The translations under genes and the position numbers were made by a program. From CAVSQX01 sp963730225 (GTDB lineage: Bacteria > Planctomycetota > Phycisphaerae > Tepidisphaerales > Tepidisphaeraceae), in NCBI GenBank assembly GCA_963730225.1, contig CAVSQX010000004.1, positions 1,674,001 to 1,738,000 on the forward strand: a stretch of DNA of 64,000 bases, read 5' to 3'. Positions 17,551 through 28,008 of the stretch are shown here, in pieces. Each line of letters begins with the position of its first letter. Within the stretch, counting starts at the first letter, position 1. The notes below the pieces were generated by a model. The model was given only the letters and a program-made list of their open reading frames with translations, made no database searches and had not been told where the DNA came from.

Positions 17551-20500
17551 ATGGCCGGAGATACCCTCCAAGCCAGCATCATTACCAAGCCAATCCTCTG
17601 TCCGCAGGGCGAATTTCTGGGCAAGCCGGACATTGTGCTGTCCCATGCCGTGACTTCGGTCGGCTCCAAGGATAGCAACCGACTGCATCTGCGCTCGCGC
17701 ACGGTCAGCAAAGTTCACGCGATTTTTGTCAATTCCGGCACGGTGACCTTCGTCGCAGATCTGGCCAGCCGGACCGGGGTGATGGTCAACGGCCGATCGA
17801 TAACGTGGAGCCAGCTCCAATCGGGCGATCTCGTTCAAATCGGAAAATTCGAATTTCGCTTCCGCGCGCCTCCGGGCATGCCGCTGGGTCCGGAAGAACC
17901 GCCGCCGGCCGAGCTGGACATTCCCGATGAGATGCCCGTTCCGGTTTCCAGCAGTGCATTTATCATCGGCAGCCGCGAAAACGCCTCGATCTGCATCAGC
18001 CACGATCCGGAAGTTTCCACCGCGCACGCCATCCTCTTCCCGCTCGATGGCCGTTGGCATTTGCGCGATCTGTTTTCCCGCACCGGCACGAAGCTCAACG
18101 GCCGCGGAATTCACCAGCGCGCCCTGGAATTCGGCGACACGATCGAAATCGGCTCGATGAAATTCCGATTCGTCGCGTCGGTGACGGTGCGCGTCGCCCA
18201 AGCGCCGGCCCCTTTCGAGGCCCAGCCGATCGCCGAAGCGGACGAAGCCGATGAACCGGTCGATTTGGCCGTTCCCGTTCCCGATGAACCGCTGCCGCTG
18301 GAGCTGGACGATCTCGATTTCAACGTCGAGGCGAATGACCAAGTCGATTTGTTTCCGCTCGATTCGGCCCCCGCTGCGGAAACCATCGAGCAACCCGAGG
18401 CGTTTGCCGACGAACCGCTGGCTCCACTGGAAGAACTCCCGGCCCAGTCCATTGAGCAGCCGCCGACGCTGGAAGAGGAACCGCTGGCCCCACTGGAAGA
18501 AATCGCGCTGGAAGAGATTCCGGCCGAAACGATTGAGCCGGCGCCGGCGCCGGACGAGGAGCCGCAAGTTTCGTTGGAGGAAATTCCGCTGGAGGAAGTT
18601 GCTCTGGAGGAGACGCCGGCGGAGTCGATCGAATCCATTGCGACGCCGATCGAGCCGGCCGCGCCGATGGCTGAATTGGCCCCGATCGTATCCGATGAGT
18701 TGGAGACCAGCGACGACGAGGAGGAGATCGTCCCGCTGGCGGAGGAGCCGGCTGTTGCCGAAATGGAAATCGCGCCGGCTCAGGCCGTTCCGCCGTCGCC
18801 GGCCGCGATTCCGCCGGAGCCGGTGGCGCCCGCGGCGGCGGCAAAGCTCGGCGACATCGCGCCCGACGAGGAATTCGTTGCCATCCCCGAACTGGACTTT
18901 GGCGAGGTGGAAACAACGGGCCCGGCGCAATCGCAGCCGCCGGTCGGTGTTGAGCCGGTGGCTTCGGAGCCGCCGATTGCTCCTGCGCCGGCCCTGGGGC
19001 CGTCGATGTTCGGCTTCAAATTCGACGGGGGCAGCTTCATGGGCGGACGGCCGCTGGTGCTGCGTCCATTGAAGACTCCAGCGGTTCCACCGCCGGCTCC
19101 GGTTGTCGCGCCCGCTCCGATTGTTCCGCCTGCGGCGATTGCGGCGCCGACGGCGGCCGCTCCGCAGCCGGTCGAATCCGCTCCGGCGCGTGCAGCGGCT
19201 CCGAAGCGCCCCGCCGTGCCGCCGCCGATTGCGCCATCGATTCCAGCAGTGCCCGCCGCCGAAGCGCCCAGCGGTCCGTTCTCCGGCAAATCGTTGACGG
19301 ATTTGTTCGTGAACAAGGCCGCTTCGGCTCCCCGCGCCGAGCCGGCTCCAGCCCAAGGGCCTGCCAAGGTGGCGACGCTGTCCGATGCGTTCGCCGTTCC
19401 ACCGTTGGCTCAATCCGCGCCGCCGTTACAGAAGATGCGACGACCGCTGACGACGGCCTTCGACGGGCTCAGCAAGCCGCCGGCCAACGCGGATGTGTTT
19501 TCGCAAGTCAACGAACCTATCAGCCCGGATCTGTTTGGCGGCGCGGCCGGGGAAGTCCTGCCGGACGTCGCCATTCCCGGCCCGCGCCATCAACCTGCCC
19601 GCCGGCCGGTTGCGCACAGCGAGGGCATGGGGGTCCCGCCGAAAAATCCGCACGCCAATGTTCCTCCGCTGGGCCGATCGCAGCGCCCGGCGTCCCGACC
19701 GCGCAAACGCCGGCTCGCGGTGCCGGCGCTGGTTGGCGTCATGATTTTTCTGCTGGGGGGCGTCTGGGCCGTCGCCTATCTGCTGATTCCGCAGCGCAGC
19801 AGGGTTGCCGGCACGCTGGCGTTTTCCAATCTCGGCGCGCAGTCGCCGCCGGTGCAGCAGGCCTTCCAGGCGCAGCAGACGGTCCGCCTTCACAGCGCCG
19901 ATGTGCGAACCATGGCCCGATCGCTTCTGATCGCCCAGCACATCGAGCCGGGCTGGCTGGACGATCCGGTGCAATTCGATCAAACGCTCGATCGCGACGG
20001 CAGTGCCGTATTCAAGGATGAAGCGCTTAATCTGAACCTCAACGTTCCCGATCAGTCCACCGGCCGAGCCCAGGTGAGCGCGCTGCTGACGGCGCTGAAG
20101 CGAGAAGAACGCCGATCTATCCGACACGCTGGCCCGCGCCCACCGCCAGGCCTCGGACGCCCACGTGGCCGTCGATCAGGCGTCGGCTCGCCTGGATCAG
20201 ATCAAAACGCAGATCGTGGCCGAGCGCGTGCGCGGCGAGGATCGCCCCGATCCGGCGGAAATCGCCAATCTTGAAGCCCAGTCGGTGCGGTTGAGCACCC
20301 TGCTGGCCAGCGCCCGAGCCGCCCGGGTCGATGCGGAGGACAGCATGTCGGTGCTTCACTCCACCAACACCACCGAGGCGCCTTCGCCGCAAACCGATCC
20401 GAAAATATTGCAGCTTCGTCAGCGCTTGTCGGATTTGAGCCAGCAGATGGCCGATCGGCGCTCGGAAGATGACGCGCCGATCGCCGACACCGGCGAGGAA

Positions 20501-21100
20501 GCCAGCACACGTCCGGTGCGGCCGGACGCCGACTCGCAATTGCAATCATTGCAGGCCCAGGCCGACGCGGTGACCACGCAGATCAACCAGCGATTGGCCA
20601 TTCTCGAAGAGCAGAAAAATCTTTCTCCCGAGCAGCGCGAAGTTCAGCGGCAAAAAGCGATCGAGGATTTGAGCATCAAGATCACCGATCTACGTAAATC
20701 GGAATCGGACGCGGCGGCGGCGTCGCAATCGGCGGCGGATAATCTGCGCAGCGCCCAAATCCGTCTGCAAAACGCCCGCTCGGCGACCGACGTCATCGAT
20801 CAACTGATTCGCGCCAGCGACGACGCCCAAAATGATCTCAAGGCCCGGTCCGACGAGGCAGCCGACGCGGATCGGCTGGTGGCCGCGTGCATTTCGGTTT
20901 CGGGCCAACCGCAGGTGAGCGTGCTTCCGCTGCCGGATCAGCGGCCGCTGTACGCCGGGATAAGCAGCGGAGTGATTCTGCTGATTTTCTGCGGGCTGAT
21001 CGTCTCGGCCGCCAAAACCGCACACGCTCCGGCTGCCGTGACGCCGCAGCCTCAGCCGCACACGAGCGATGACGGGGATCATCCGATGCCGGTGTTGTAA
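17551..21100 (+). CDS. twin-FHA membrane protein with Wzz-like periplasmic region (frameshifted)
   Basis: Two FHA domains (about residues 20-108 and 133-215) each show the phosphothreonine-binding pattern: VGSKDSNRLHL, RTVSKVHAIF and NGRSI; then GSRENASICI, STAHAILF and LNGRGI. A long acidic Pro/Ala/Glu linker (about 220-715) follows, then one membrane helix (PALVGVMIFLLGGVWAVAYLLIP, about 725-747). Next come a region resembling chain-length determinants (AQQTVRLHSADVRTMARSLL), a coiled coil, and a second membrane helix near 20950-21010. A single-base shift at 20100-20111 links KREE to NADLSDTLARAHRQ. Corrected length is about 1,183 aa. AAAGGAG precedes the ATG. It may couple Ser/Thr-kinase signalling to surface-polymer assembly; this is inference. 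Confidence 0.75.
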
Positions 21101-21133
21101 CGTCTGCCCGCCGCTGCGACCGATAATCGTTCA

Positions 21134-23305
21134 GTGTCTACTTCCGCCCCGCTGCAAGCCGTGGTCGACCTGATGCAAGCCGGCGACCACGCTGCCGCAC
21201 AGATCGCATGTCAAGAATTTCTGGAGCAGCAGCCCGAGCACGCCGCCGCGACGTATCTGCTTGGGTTGTGCTTTTTGGCGCAGAATGATTTCCCCCAGGC
21301 GATCGCCGCGTTCGGCCAGACGATCGCGGCCCGTCCCGATTTCGCCTTCGCCCACAGCAACCTGGGAAACGCGCTTTATCGCAGCGGCCGGATGCTCGAG
21401 GCGCTGAATAGTTTTCGCACCGCGGTTTCGCTGAATCCTTCGGATGCTGACGCCCACAACAACATCGGGCTGATTCTCCAGAGCCAGGGGCGAACGGTCG
21501 ATGCGATCGCCGCCTATCGCACGGCCATTGCGGCCCGAGGGGATATGGCCGAGGCCCATTTCAATTTGAGCAATGCGTTGCGGGCCGAGGGCGATTTGAA
21601 CGCCGGCCTGTCCGCGGCAAGGATGGCGGTGCAACTGCGCGGGACCTGGCCTGAAGCGCACAATAATCTGGGAATCCTGCTGCACGAGACCGGGGATTTT
21701 CCGCAGGCGATCGCCGCTTTCACGCAAGCGATTTCTCTGGAAGGCAATTATTCGGCGGCTCACGGGAATCTCGGAAATGTGTTTCGCCAGATCGGCCAAA
21801 TAACCGACGCGGTGAACTGCTATCGGCGGGCGGTCGCGCTGGACGGTAGTTCCGCGATCGCTCACGCCAATCTGGGCAACGCGCTTCGCCAGCTCGGCCA
21901 GCTCGATGCCGCCGCCGAATCGCTGGGCCGTGCGATCGCGCTGCAAGCCGATCTGGCGGAAGCGCACAACAACCTGGGCAATGTGCGAAAGGATCAAGCG
22001 CGGCTCGATGAAGCGATCACTTGTTACCGGAGCGCGTGTGAGTTGTCGCCGGGCGATCCGGTCCCGCACAGCAATTGGATTTACACGCTGCTTTTCCATC
22101 GGGGTTACGACGCCCGGGACATTCTGCACGAACATCGGCGGTGGAATCAGCGGCATGCGGCGGGGTTGCGGGAAGACGCCCGCCCCTGCCGGGCGGCGCC
22201 AAGCGGGAATGGACGGCGTTTGCGCGTTGGGTACGTTTCGCCCGATTTTCGGGATCATTGCCAGGCCCTGTTCACGATTCCGCTTCTGTCGCATCACGAT
22301 CACGAAAATTTCGAGATTTTCTGCTACAGCGATGTGGCCGTGCCCGATGCGATCACCGATCGCATCCGCGGCTGCGTCGATGTGTGGCGCAGCATCGTCG
22401 GCCGCGGCGATGCGGCCGTCGCGGAGTTGATTCGCTCGGACGAAATCGACGTTCTGGTTGATCTGACGGTTCATATGTCCAATCACCGCCTGCTGGTTTT
22501 TGCCCGCCGAGCGGCGCCGATCCAGATCACTTGGCTTGGATATCCCGGCACCACCGGAATGAGCGCCATGGATTTTCGTGTGAGCGATCCGCATCTGGAT
22601 CCACCGGAATCCGACAATTCTTACAGCGAAAAAACCGTTTGCCTTCCCGACAGCTTCTGGTGTTACGATCCGCTTTGCGATTCTCCCGCCGTCAACGATC
22701 TTCCCGCCGACGGCGCCGGTCACATCACCTTCGGCTCCCTGAACAACTTCTGCAAAATCAACGAGGCGACGCTCGATCTGTGGTCGACGGTGATGTCAGC
22801 GGTTCCGGAATCGCGCCTGGTTCTACTGGCTCCGGGGGGATCGGCGCGGCAGTGGGTGCGCAGTCGGCTGAATCGCAATGGGGTTTCCAGCGACCGCGTC
22901 GAATTCTTCGACCGCCGGCCGCGGCTCAAATATCTGGAATTGTTCCATCGCATCGATATCGCGCTGGATACGTTCCCGTACAACGGGCACACCACCAGCC
23001 TGGATTCGTTTTGGATGGGCGTGCCGGTCGTCACGCGCTTTGGCCGCACGGCCGTCTCGCGCGGCGGATACAGCCAACTGATGAATCTGAATCTGCCCGA
23101 GCTTTGTGCGGCCGATGAGAAACAGTTTGTTCAGATCGCGCTGAATCTGGGGGGCGATTTGCCGCGATTGCGTGTGCTGCGTTCAACGCTGCGGCAGCGT
23201 TTGATGCAATCTCCACTGACCGACGGCGTGCGATTTGCCCAGAGCATGGAACGGATTTTCCGTGATTTGGCCGCTCGGGGCGATATCCCGGTGCTGGCGG
23301 CGTGA
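21134..23305 (+). CDS. TPR-repeat GT41 glycosyltransferase (O-GlcNAc-transferase-like)
   Basis: 723 residues from a GTG start, 34 bp after the FHA gene. The N-terminal 330 residues are about nine TPR units (for example FAHSNLGNALYRSGRM, DAHNNIGLILQSQGR, AHGNLGNVFRQIGQ, AHNNLGNVRKDQAR). The C-terminal half matches the SPINDLY/OGT catalytic domain: LRVGYVSPDFRDHC, VDLTVHMSNHRLLVFARRAAPIQITWLGYPGTTG, ITFGSLNNFCKIN, IALDTFPYNGHTTSLDSFWMGVPVVTRFG and SRGGYSQLMNLNLPEL. Such enzymes transfer sugar to Ser/Thr of proteins; the acceptor is unknown. There is no signal peptide. Proximity to the FHA protein suggests a shared envelope or signalling role. Confidence 0.9.
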   Translation: MSTSAPLQAVVDLMQAGDHAAAQIACQEFLEQQPEHAAATYLLGLCFLAQNDFPQAIAAFGQTIAARPDFAFAHSNLGNALYRSGRMLEALNSFRTAVSLNPSDADAHNNIGLILQSQGRTVDAIAAYRTAIAARGDMAEAHFNLSNALRAEGDLNAGLSAARMAVQLRGTWPEAHNNLGILLHETGDFPQAIAAFTQAISLEGNYSAAHGNLGNVFRQIGQITDAVNCYRRAVALDGSSAIAHANLGNALRQLGQLDAAAESLGRAIALQADLAEAHNNLGNVRKDQARLDEAITCYRSACELSPGDPVPHSNWIYTLLFHRGYDARDILHEHRRWNQRHAAGLREDARPCRAAPSGNGRRLRVGYVSPDFRDHCQALFTIPLLSHHDHENFEIFCYSDVAVPDAITDRIRGCVDVWRSIVGRGDAAVAELIRSDEIDVLVDLTVHMSNHRLLVFARRAAPIQITWLGYPGTTGMSAMDFRVSDPHLDPPESDNSYSEKTVCLPDSFWCYDPLCDSPAVNDLPADGAGHITFGSLNNFCKINEATLDLWSTVMSAVPESRLVLLAPGGSARQWVRSRLNRNGVSSDRVEFFDRRPRLKYLELFHRIDIALDTFPYNGHTTSLDSFWMGVPVVTRFGRTAVSRGGYSQLMNLNLPELCAADEKQFVQIALNLGGDLPRLRVLRSTLRQRLMQSPLTDGVRFAQSMERIFRDLAARGDIPVLAA

Positions 23306-23327
23306 AAATCGCCGGCAACACGTTTGG

Positions 23328-23356
23328 TTCACATCCGCCCGGCCGCGCCCTATAAT
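23328..23356 (+). promoter_or_regulatory. sigma-70-like promoter of the Bax-inhibitor-1 gene
   Basis: TTCACA (23328-23333), a 17-bp spacer and a perfect TATAAT (23351-23356) lie 27 bp before the ATG at 23383, with CAGGAG as ribosome-binding site. This is one of the best promoter matches in the window and supports a housekeeping-type -10 consensus. Confidence 0.7.
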
Positions 23357-23382
23357 CCCCCCGTTCTTTTCAGGAGATCGCC

Positions 23383-24111
23383 ATGTCCAGTTTTTCTCCC
23401 GGTCCATTCGGCGCAGCGCAACGCCAACCGTTGGCGTACGAATCCCCCGCGGATGCGATGACCATCGGCCACTTCTTCAACGCCGTCTACGCCTGGATGG
23501 CCGCCGGATTGGCACTGACCGGCGTGGTGGCGTACCTGGTGTCGCAGCAATTGCTGCCGATCCCGATGAATCTGGAAGTGTTCATTGGGCTGTTCGTCGC
23601 GGAGTTGGTGCTGGTCGTCACGATCTCCTCCGCTATCAATCGCATCAGCCCGATCGCCGCCACGGCGCTGTTTCTGCTTTACGCCGCCCTGAACGGCGTC
23701 ATGCTTTCGGTCATTTTCTGGGTGTACACCCGTGCCAGCCTCGGCAGCGTTTTCTTCATCACCGCCGGCACCTTCGCCGCCACCAGCGTCTATGGCTACA
23801 CAACCAAGCGCGATCTGAGCCGGTACGGCCACCTGCTGTTCATGGCGCTAATCGGCATCGTCATCGCCACGCTCGTCAACATATTCTGGCACAACCCGAT
23901 ATTTTACTGGGCGGTCAGCTACCTGGGCGTGTTTCTCTTCATCGGGCTGACGGCGTACGACACACAAAAGCTGCGCACGATCGCCGCACAAACCGGCAAC
24001 AATCCGCGCATGGCCGCCCGGCTGGCGATCATCGGGTCGTTGAACCTTTATCTAGATTTCATCAACCTGTTCTTGTTTCTGCTGCGGATCATGGGCGATC
24101 GCAAGCAGTAG
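23383..24111 (+). CDS. Bax inhibitor-1/YccA family membrane protein
   Basis: 242 residues with seven hydrophobic helices (for example VYAWMAAGLALTGVVAYLV, FIGLFVAELVLVVTISSAI, YLGVFLFIGLTAYDTQKL, LYLDFINLFLFLLRIMG). The AYDTQ motif and the conserved FINLFLFLLR end are hallmarks of the UPF0005/BI-1 family, which form pH-sensitive calcium-leak channels. Length is standard (about 230 aa). It has its own promoter and is followed by the carbamoyltransferase gene after 108 bp. Confidence 0.93.
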   Translation: MSSFSPGPFGAAQRQPLAYESPADAMTIGHFFNAVYAWMAAGLALTGVVAYLVSQQLLPIPMNLEVFIGLFVAELVLVVTISSAINRISPIAATALFLLYAALNGVMLSVIFWVYTRASLGSVFFITAGTFAATSVYGYTTKRDLSRYGHLLFMALIGIVIATLVNIFWHNPIFYWAVSYLGVFLFIGLTAYDTQKLRTIAAQTGNNPRMAARLAIIGSLNLYLDFINLFLFLLRIMGDRKQ

Positions 24112-24219
24112 GGGATTGCCGCGTTACGATTGGATCGGCCCTGCTGTCACGATTGTCTGATTCCCCCAAAACCGATACCCTCAGCCCGGCCCATTTTGAG
24201 CCGATAATGGAGTTGCGGA

Positions 24220-25965
24220 ATGATCGTTTTGGGCATTCATGATGGCCATGACGCCGGCGTGTGTCTGCTGCGCGACGGGAAGGTGGTGTACGCCTTCTGC
24301 GAGGAGCGTCGCCGCAACATCAAGAATTACGCCGGCGTGCCCGAAAAATCGATCGAAGCGGCACTCAAACGCTCCGGAACCAGTCCGAAGGATGTCGATC
24401 TGATCGCCATCAGCGGCCGAATCCGCAGCCATGCCATCACGCCCGATCGGCAGCCCAAAAACAAGCTGTACGAGTGGGGCTATCGTCTGGCCCGTGGCGA
24501 TTGGGCCACTACCCTGGGGCAGCACATCCTTTCACGGATGCCCCGACGGCAGGAGTTGTACGATCATCTGGCCGCGATCGGACTGGGCGATAAGCCGGTC
24601 CAGGCGTACGACCACCATCAATGCCACGCCGCCACGGCGTTTTTTCATCGCCCCTGGCCCGATGATGCCCTGATTCTCACCCTCGACGGCGCCGGCGACG
24701 GCCTGTGTGCGACTGTCAGCATCGGCAGCGGGAATCAGATGAAGCTGGTCTCCCGTACGACCAAATATCACAGCGTTCCCGGCAATCTCTATTCCTTCAT
24801 CACATGGCACCTGGGCCTCAAGCCGTACGAGCACGAATACAAAGTGATGGGTATGGCTCCCTATGGCCAGGCCGAGTACGTCGCTCCGCTGCTGCGGCCG
24901 CTGTTCAGCGTCGAGGGAATGCAGTTCCGCAACCACACCGGCCGGGTTTCCTACGGGTTTTTGCCCCTCTACGAAAAACTCCTGGCCCGCCAGCGTTTCG
25001 ACAACATCGCCGCCGGCGTGCAACTGGTGTTCGAAGAGCTGATGGTCAAATGGGTCAGCAATTGCATCGCCGCCACCGGGCAGAAAAAAATCGTCTGTGC
25101 CGGCGGGGCGTTTTTGAACGTGAAAGCCAACAAGCTGATCCGCGAGTTGCCGCAGGTGGAATCGTTCTACGCCTTCCCCGCCAGCGACGACGGCGGCACG
25201 CCTGTCGGCGCGGCCATCCTCGGCTATCTCGATCTGTGCGCCCATCGCAACACGCCTCCGCAATGGCAGCCGTCGCGCCACATGTACCTGGGGCTGGAAT
25301 TCTCGGATGACGAAATGGAAACGGCCATCCGCGCGTCGGGGCTGCCGCACCAGCGCATGGGCAATGCGGCTGCCCAGGTGGCTCAATTGCTGGCCGCCGG
25401 GAAAATTGTCGGGCGATTCAACGGCCAGGAAGAACTAGGCCCCCGCGCCCTGGGCAATCGCAGCATCATGGCCGATGCCCGGGACTTGCGCAACATTCGC
25501 AAACTGAATTTCGCCATCAAGTACCGCGATTTCTGGATGCCGTTCGCCGCCAGCATTCTGGAAGAGGACGCCGATCTTTACATTCGCAATCGCACCGGCT
25601 GGCCGTTCTACATGATCGAGGCATTCGACACGATGCCGCTGGCCGAGCAGGCGATTATCGCCGGAATCCACCCGATGGATCTGACGGTTCGCCCGCAGGT
25701 GGTCAACGAGCTGAATCCCAGCTACGGCCAGGTGATTCGGGAATTCAAGAAGCTCACCGGCGTCGGCGCGATTCTCAACACAAGTTTCAACCTTCACGGA
25801 TTTCCGATCGTCGGCTCGCCGGAAATCGCCATCGACACTCTGGTCAAAAGCCAGTTGGATGCCTTGGCGCTGGGCAATTTTCTGGTCACCAAGCCGCCGG
25901 CGGGCGAGCAACAATCCTCGTCCGCCGCCGCGTCTCGTCCCCGAGCGGCCGCGACGGTGGCATAA
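24220..25965 (+). CDS. NodU/CmcH-family carbamoyltransferase
   Basis: 581 residues. The N-terminal ASKHA-like domain contains LGIHDGHDAGVCLL, FCEERRRNIKN, the metal-binding YDHHQCHAATAFF, and TLDGAGDG. It is followed by CAGGAFLNVKAN. The C-terminal YrdC-like part has FNGQEELGPRALGNRSIMAD, WMPFAASIL and NTSFNLHGFPIV. The family transfers carbamoyl from carbamoyl phosphate to hydroxyls of sugars or antibiotics. A low-complexity Ser/Ala tail ends the protein. No dedicated biosynthetic cluster surrounds it; glycosyltransferase and aminosugar genes on both sides suggest modification of a surface glycan. Confidence 0.9.
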   Translation: MIVLGIHDGHDAGVCLLRDGKVVYAFCEERRRNIKNYAGVPEKSIEAALKRSGTSPKDVDLIAISGRIRSHAITPDRQPKNKLYEWGYRLARGDWATTLGQHILSRMPRRQELYDHLAAIGLGDKPVQAYDHHQCHAATAFFHRPWPDDALILTLDGAGDGLCATVSIGSGNQMKLVSRTTKYHSVPGNLYSFITWHLGLKPYEHEYKVMGMAPYGQAEYVAPLLRPLFSVEGMQFRNHTGRVSYGFLPLYEKLLARQRFDNIAAGVQLVFEELMVKWVSNCIAATGQKKIVCAGGAFLNVKANKLIRELPQVESFYAFPASDDGGTPVGAAILGYLDLCAHRNTPPQWQPSRHMYLGLEFSDDEMETAIRASGLPHQRMGNAAAQVAQLLAAGKIVGRFNGQEELGPRALGNRSIMADARDLRNIRKLNFAIKYRDFWMPFAASILEEDADLYIRNRTGWPFYMIEAFDTMPLAEQAIIAGIHPMDLTVRPQVVNELNPSYGQVIREFKKLTGVGAILNTSFNLHGFPIVGSPEIAIDTLVKSQLDALALGNFLVTKPPAGEQQSSSAAASRPRAAATVA

Positions 25966-25981
25966 AATGAACTTTCTTGCC

Positions 25982-26011
25982 TTGAATTTTCGTCTTGCTC
26001 ATCGGTACACT
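25982..26011 (+). promoter_or_regulatory. candidate glmS promoter
   Basis: TTGAAT (25982-25987), an 18-bp spacer and TACACT (26006-26011) lie in the 162-bp gap before glmS. The leader of about 110 nt was inspected for the glmS ribozyme core and none was recognised. An in-frame ATG at 25967 would give a 57-residue ORF, but it overlaps the promoter and has no ribosome-binding site. Confidence 0.5.
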
Positions 26012-26127
26012 GCCCAATCGCTGGATAAGCTGCGCTTCAACGTTCTCGTGGGTAAGAAAAATGTCGGCGAAATTGGATTCCGCCGCTCTTTTAAGGCCGC
26101 ACTGGCCTCCCAGAAGGAGATGGGTTC

Positions 26128-28002
26128 ATGTGTGGAATAATCGCTTACGTCGGTCGAAAACTTGCTCAGCCGCTTCTAATCGAGGGGCTTAAACGGCTGG
26201 AATATCGCGGCTACGACTCGGCCGGCATCGCCGTCATCGACGAGCGCGGTGGCCTTCACGTCCGCCGGGCCGTCGGACGAATCAGCGTTCTGGAAAACGC
26301 TCTCAACAGCGGCAAACCGTTGCCCGATGCCCACATCGGCATGGCCCACACCCGCTGGGCCACCCACGGTGCTCCCACCGAGATCAACGCCCATCCCCAC
26401 ACCGACGACGCCGGGCGAATCGCGCTGATTCACAACGGCATCATCGAAAACTACGCCACCCTCAAGCAATTTCTCACCGAAAAGGGCCACAAGTTCACCA
26501 GCCAGACCGATACCGAGGTGTTGGCCGTGCTGATCGGCGATCTCTACACCGAACTCAAGAATCGCAATCATCTTCCCCCGGACGTTTCGACTCTCCAGCG
26601 CGCCGTTCAGGCCGCCCTGCACGAAGTCGACGGCACCTACGGCATCGCCGTCATTTGCAAAGACGAACCCGACACGCTCGTGGTGGCTCGCAAGGGCAGC
26701 CCGCTCATTGTCGGCGTCGGGGATGATGAATACGTCGTCGCTTCCGACGCCAGCGCCATCGTCGAGCACACCCGGCAGGTCATCTATCTCAACGACAACG
26801 AAATGGCGGTGCTCAAACCCGGCTCGTTCCGCACGACCACCATCGACGACATCAAGATCAGCCCGGTGATTTCCCAACTGGAAAACAAGCTCGAAGAATA
26901 CGAGCTGGGCGGCTACGAGCATTACATGCTCAAGGAAATTTTCGAGCAGCCCCAGTCCATCCGCAATTGCCTCCGCGGCCGGGCCGAGCAGCGCGAAGGG
27001 CGAATCGTTCTGGGCGGGCTGGCCGATCACACGCGCGATCTGGTCCGCGCCCGCCGATTCATCATCACCGCCCAGGGAACGGCCTGGCACGCCGGGTTGG
27101 TGGGCGATTATCTGCTGGAAGATCTGGCCAAAGTTTCCGCCGAATGCACCTACGCCAGCGAGTTCCGTTACCGCAATCCGCTGGTGGAGGAAGGCACCGT
27201 CGTCATCGCCATCAGCCAATCCGGCGAAACCGCTGACACCCTGGCCGCACTGCGCGAAGCCAAGGAAAAAGGCGCATTGGCCCTTGGAATTATCAACGTC
27301 GTCGGCTCATCGATTGCCCGCGAAACCGACGGCGGAATTTATCTGCACGCCGGCCCCGAAATCGGCGTCGCCAGCACCAAGGCGTTCACCTGCCAGATGG
27401 CCGTGCTCACCATGCTTTCGCTCTATGTCGGCCGGCGAAAATTCATGAGCCAGAGCCAATGTCAGGAAATCATCGACGGCCTGGTCGCCATTCCCGAGCA
27501 GATGGAGACGGTGCTCAAGCAAAGCGATTTGGTCAAGGAGATCACCCAGCGCTTCGCCGTCGACCGCGATAATTGGCTTTTCCTCGGCCGCGGATATCAC
27601 TATCCCATCGCTCTCGAAGGCGCTCTGAAGCTCAAGGAAATCAGCTACATTCACGCCGAGGGCATGCCCGCCGCCGAGATGAAGCACGGGCCCATCGCCC
27701 TGATCAACGAAGGCATGCCCGTCGTTTTCGTCGCCACCCGTGGCGTGCAGTACGAAAAGGTGATCAGCAACATCGAGGAAGTTCGCGCCCGCGGCGGCCA
27801 CGTGATCGTCGTGGCCACCGAAGGCGATCAAGCCATCCGCAAGCACAGCGATCACGTCATTTACATTCCCGACACCGTCGAATGTCTTCAGCCGCTGCTG
27901 AGCGTCGTGCCGTTACAGTTGCTCGCCTATCACGCCGCCGTGCTCCGCGGCTGCAATGTCGACAAGCCGCGCAATCTGGCCAAGAGCGTCACGGTGGAAT
28001 AA
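26128..28002 (+). CDS. glmS: glutamine--fructose-6-phosphate aminotransferase (isomerizing)
   Basis: 624 residues, normal for the family (609 in E. coli). The glutaminase domain starts at the catalytic Cys2 (MCGIIAYVGRK) and shows LEYRGYDSAGIAV, AHTRWATHGAPTEINAHPH and HNGIIENY. Two SIS isomerase domains follow (SQSGETADTLAALREA, ASTKAFTCQ, YPIALEGALKLKEISYIHAEG). It ends with the canonical DKPRNLAKSVTVE. It makes glucosamine-6-phosphate for peptidoglycan and glycans. GAAGGAG lies 6 bp before the ATG. The toxin-like gene starts 6 bp after its stop codon. Confidence 0.97.
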   Translation: MCGIIAYVGRKLAQPLLIEGLKRLEYRGYDSAGIAVIDERGGLHVRRAVGRISVLENALNSGKPLPDAHIGMAHTRWATHGAPTEINAHPHTDDAGRIALIHNGIIENYATLKQFLTEKGHKFTSQTDTEVLAVLIGDLYTELKNRNHLPPDVSTLQRAVQAALHEVDGTYGIAVICKDEPDTLVVARKGSPLIVGVGDDEYVVASDASAIVEHTRQVIYLNDNEMAVLKPGSFRTTTIDDIKISPVISQLENKLEEYELGGYEHYMLKEIFEQPQSIRNCLRGRAEQREGRIVLGGLADHTRDLVRARRFIITAQGTAWHAGLVGDYLLEDLAKVSAECTYASEFRYRNPLVEEGTVVIAISQSGETADTLAALREAKEKGALALGIINVVGSSIARETDGGIYLHAGPEIGVASTKAFTCQMAVLTMLSLYVGRRKFMSQSQCQEIIDGLVAIPEQMETVLKQSDLVKEITQRFAVDRDNWLFLGRGYHYPIALEGALKLKEISYIHAEGMPAAEMKHGPIALINEGMPVVFVATRGVQYEKVISNIEEVRARGGHVIVVATEGDQAIRKHSDHVIYIPDTVECLQPLLSVVPLQLLAYHAAVLRGCNVDKPRNLAKSVTVE

Positions 28003-28008
28003 TTCTCG

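Noticed and set aside
17551..21100. Programmed frameshift in the FHA gene
   Set aside because: The shift site lacks a slippery heptamer and similar shifts occur in many unrelated genes here, so sequence error is simpler.
25966..26127. glmS ribozyme or riboswitch upstream of glmS
   Set aside because: No conserved core or pseudoknot pattern seen, and the leader is too short and lacks the characteristic cleavage context.
25967..26140. 57-residue ORF in front of glmS
   Set aside because: Overlaps the likely promoter and the glmS start, has no ribosome-binding site and no recognisable features.
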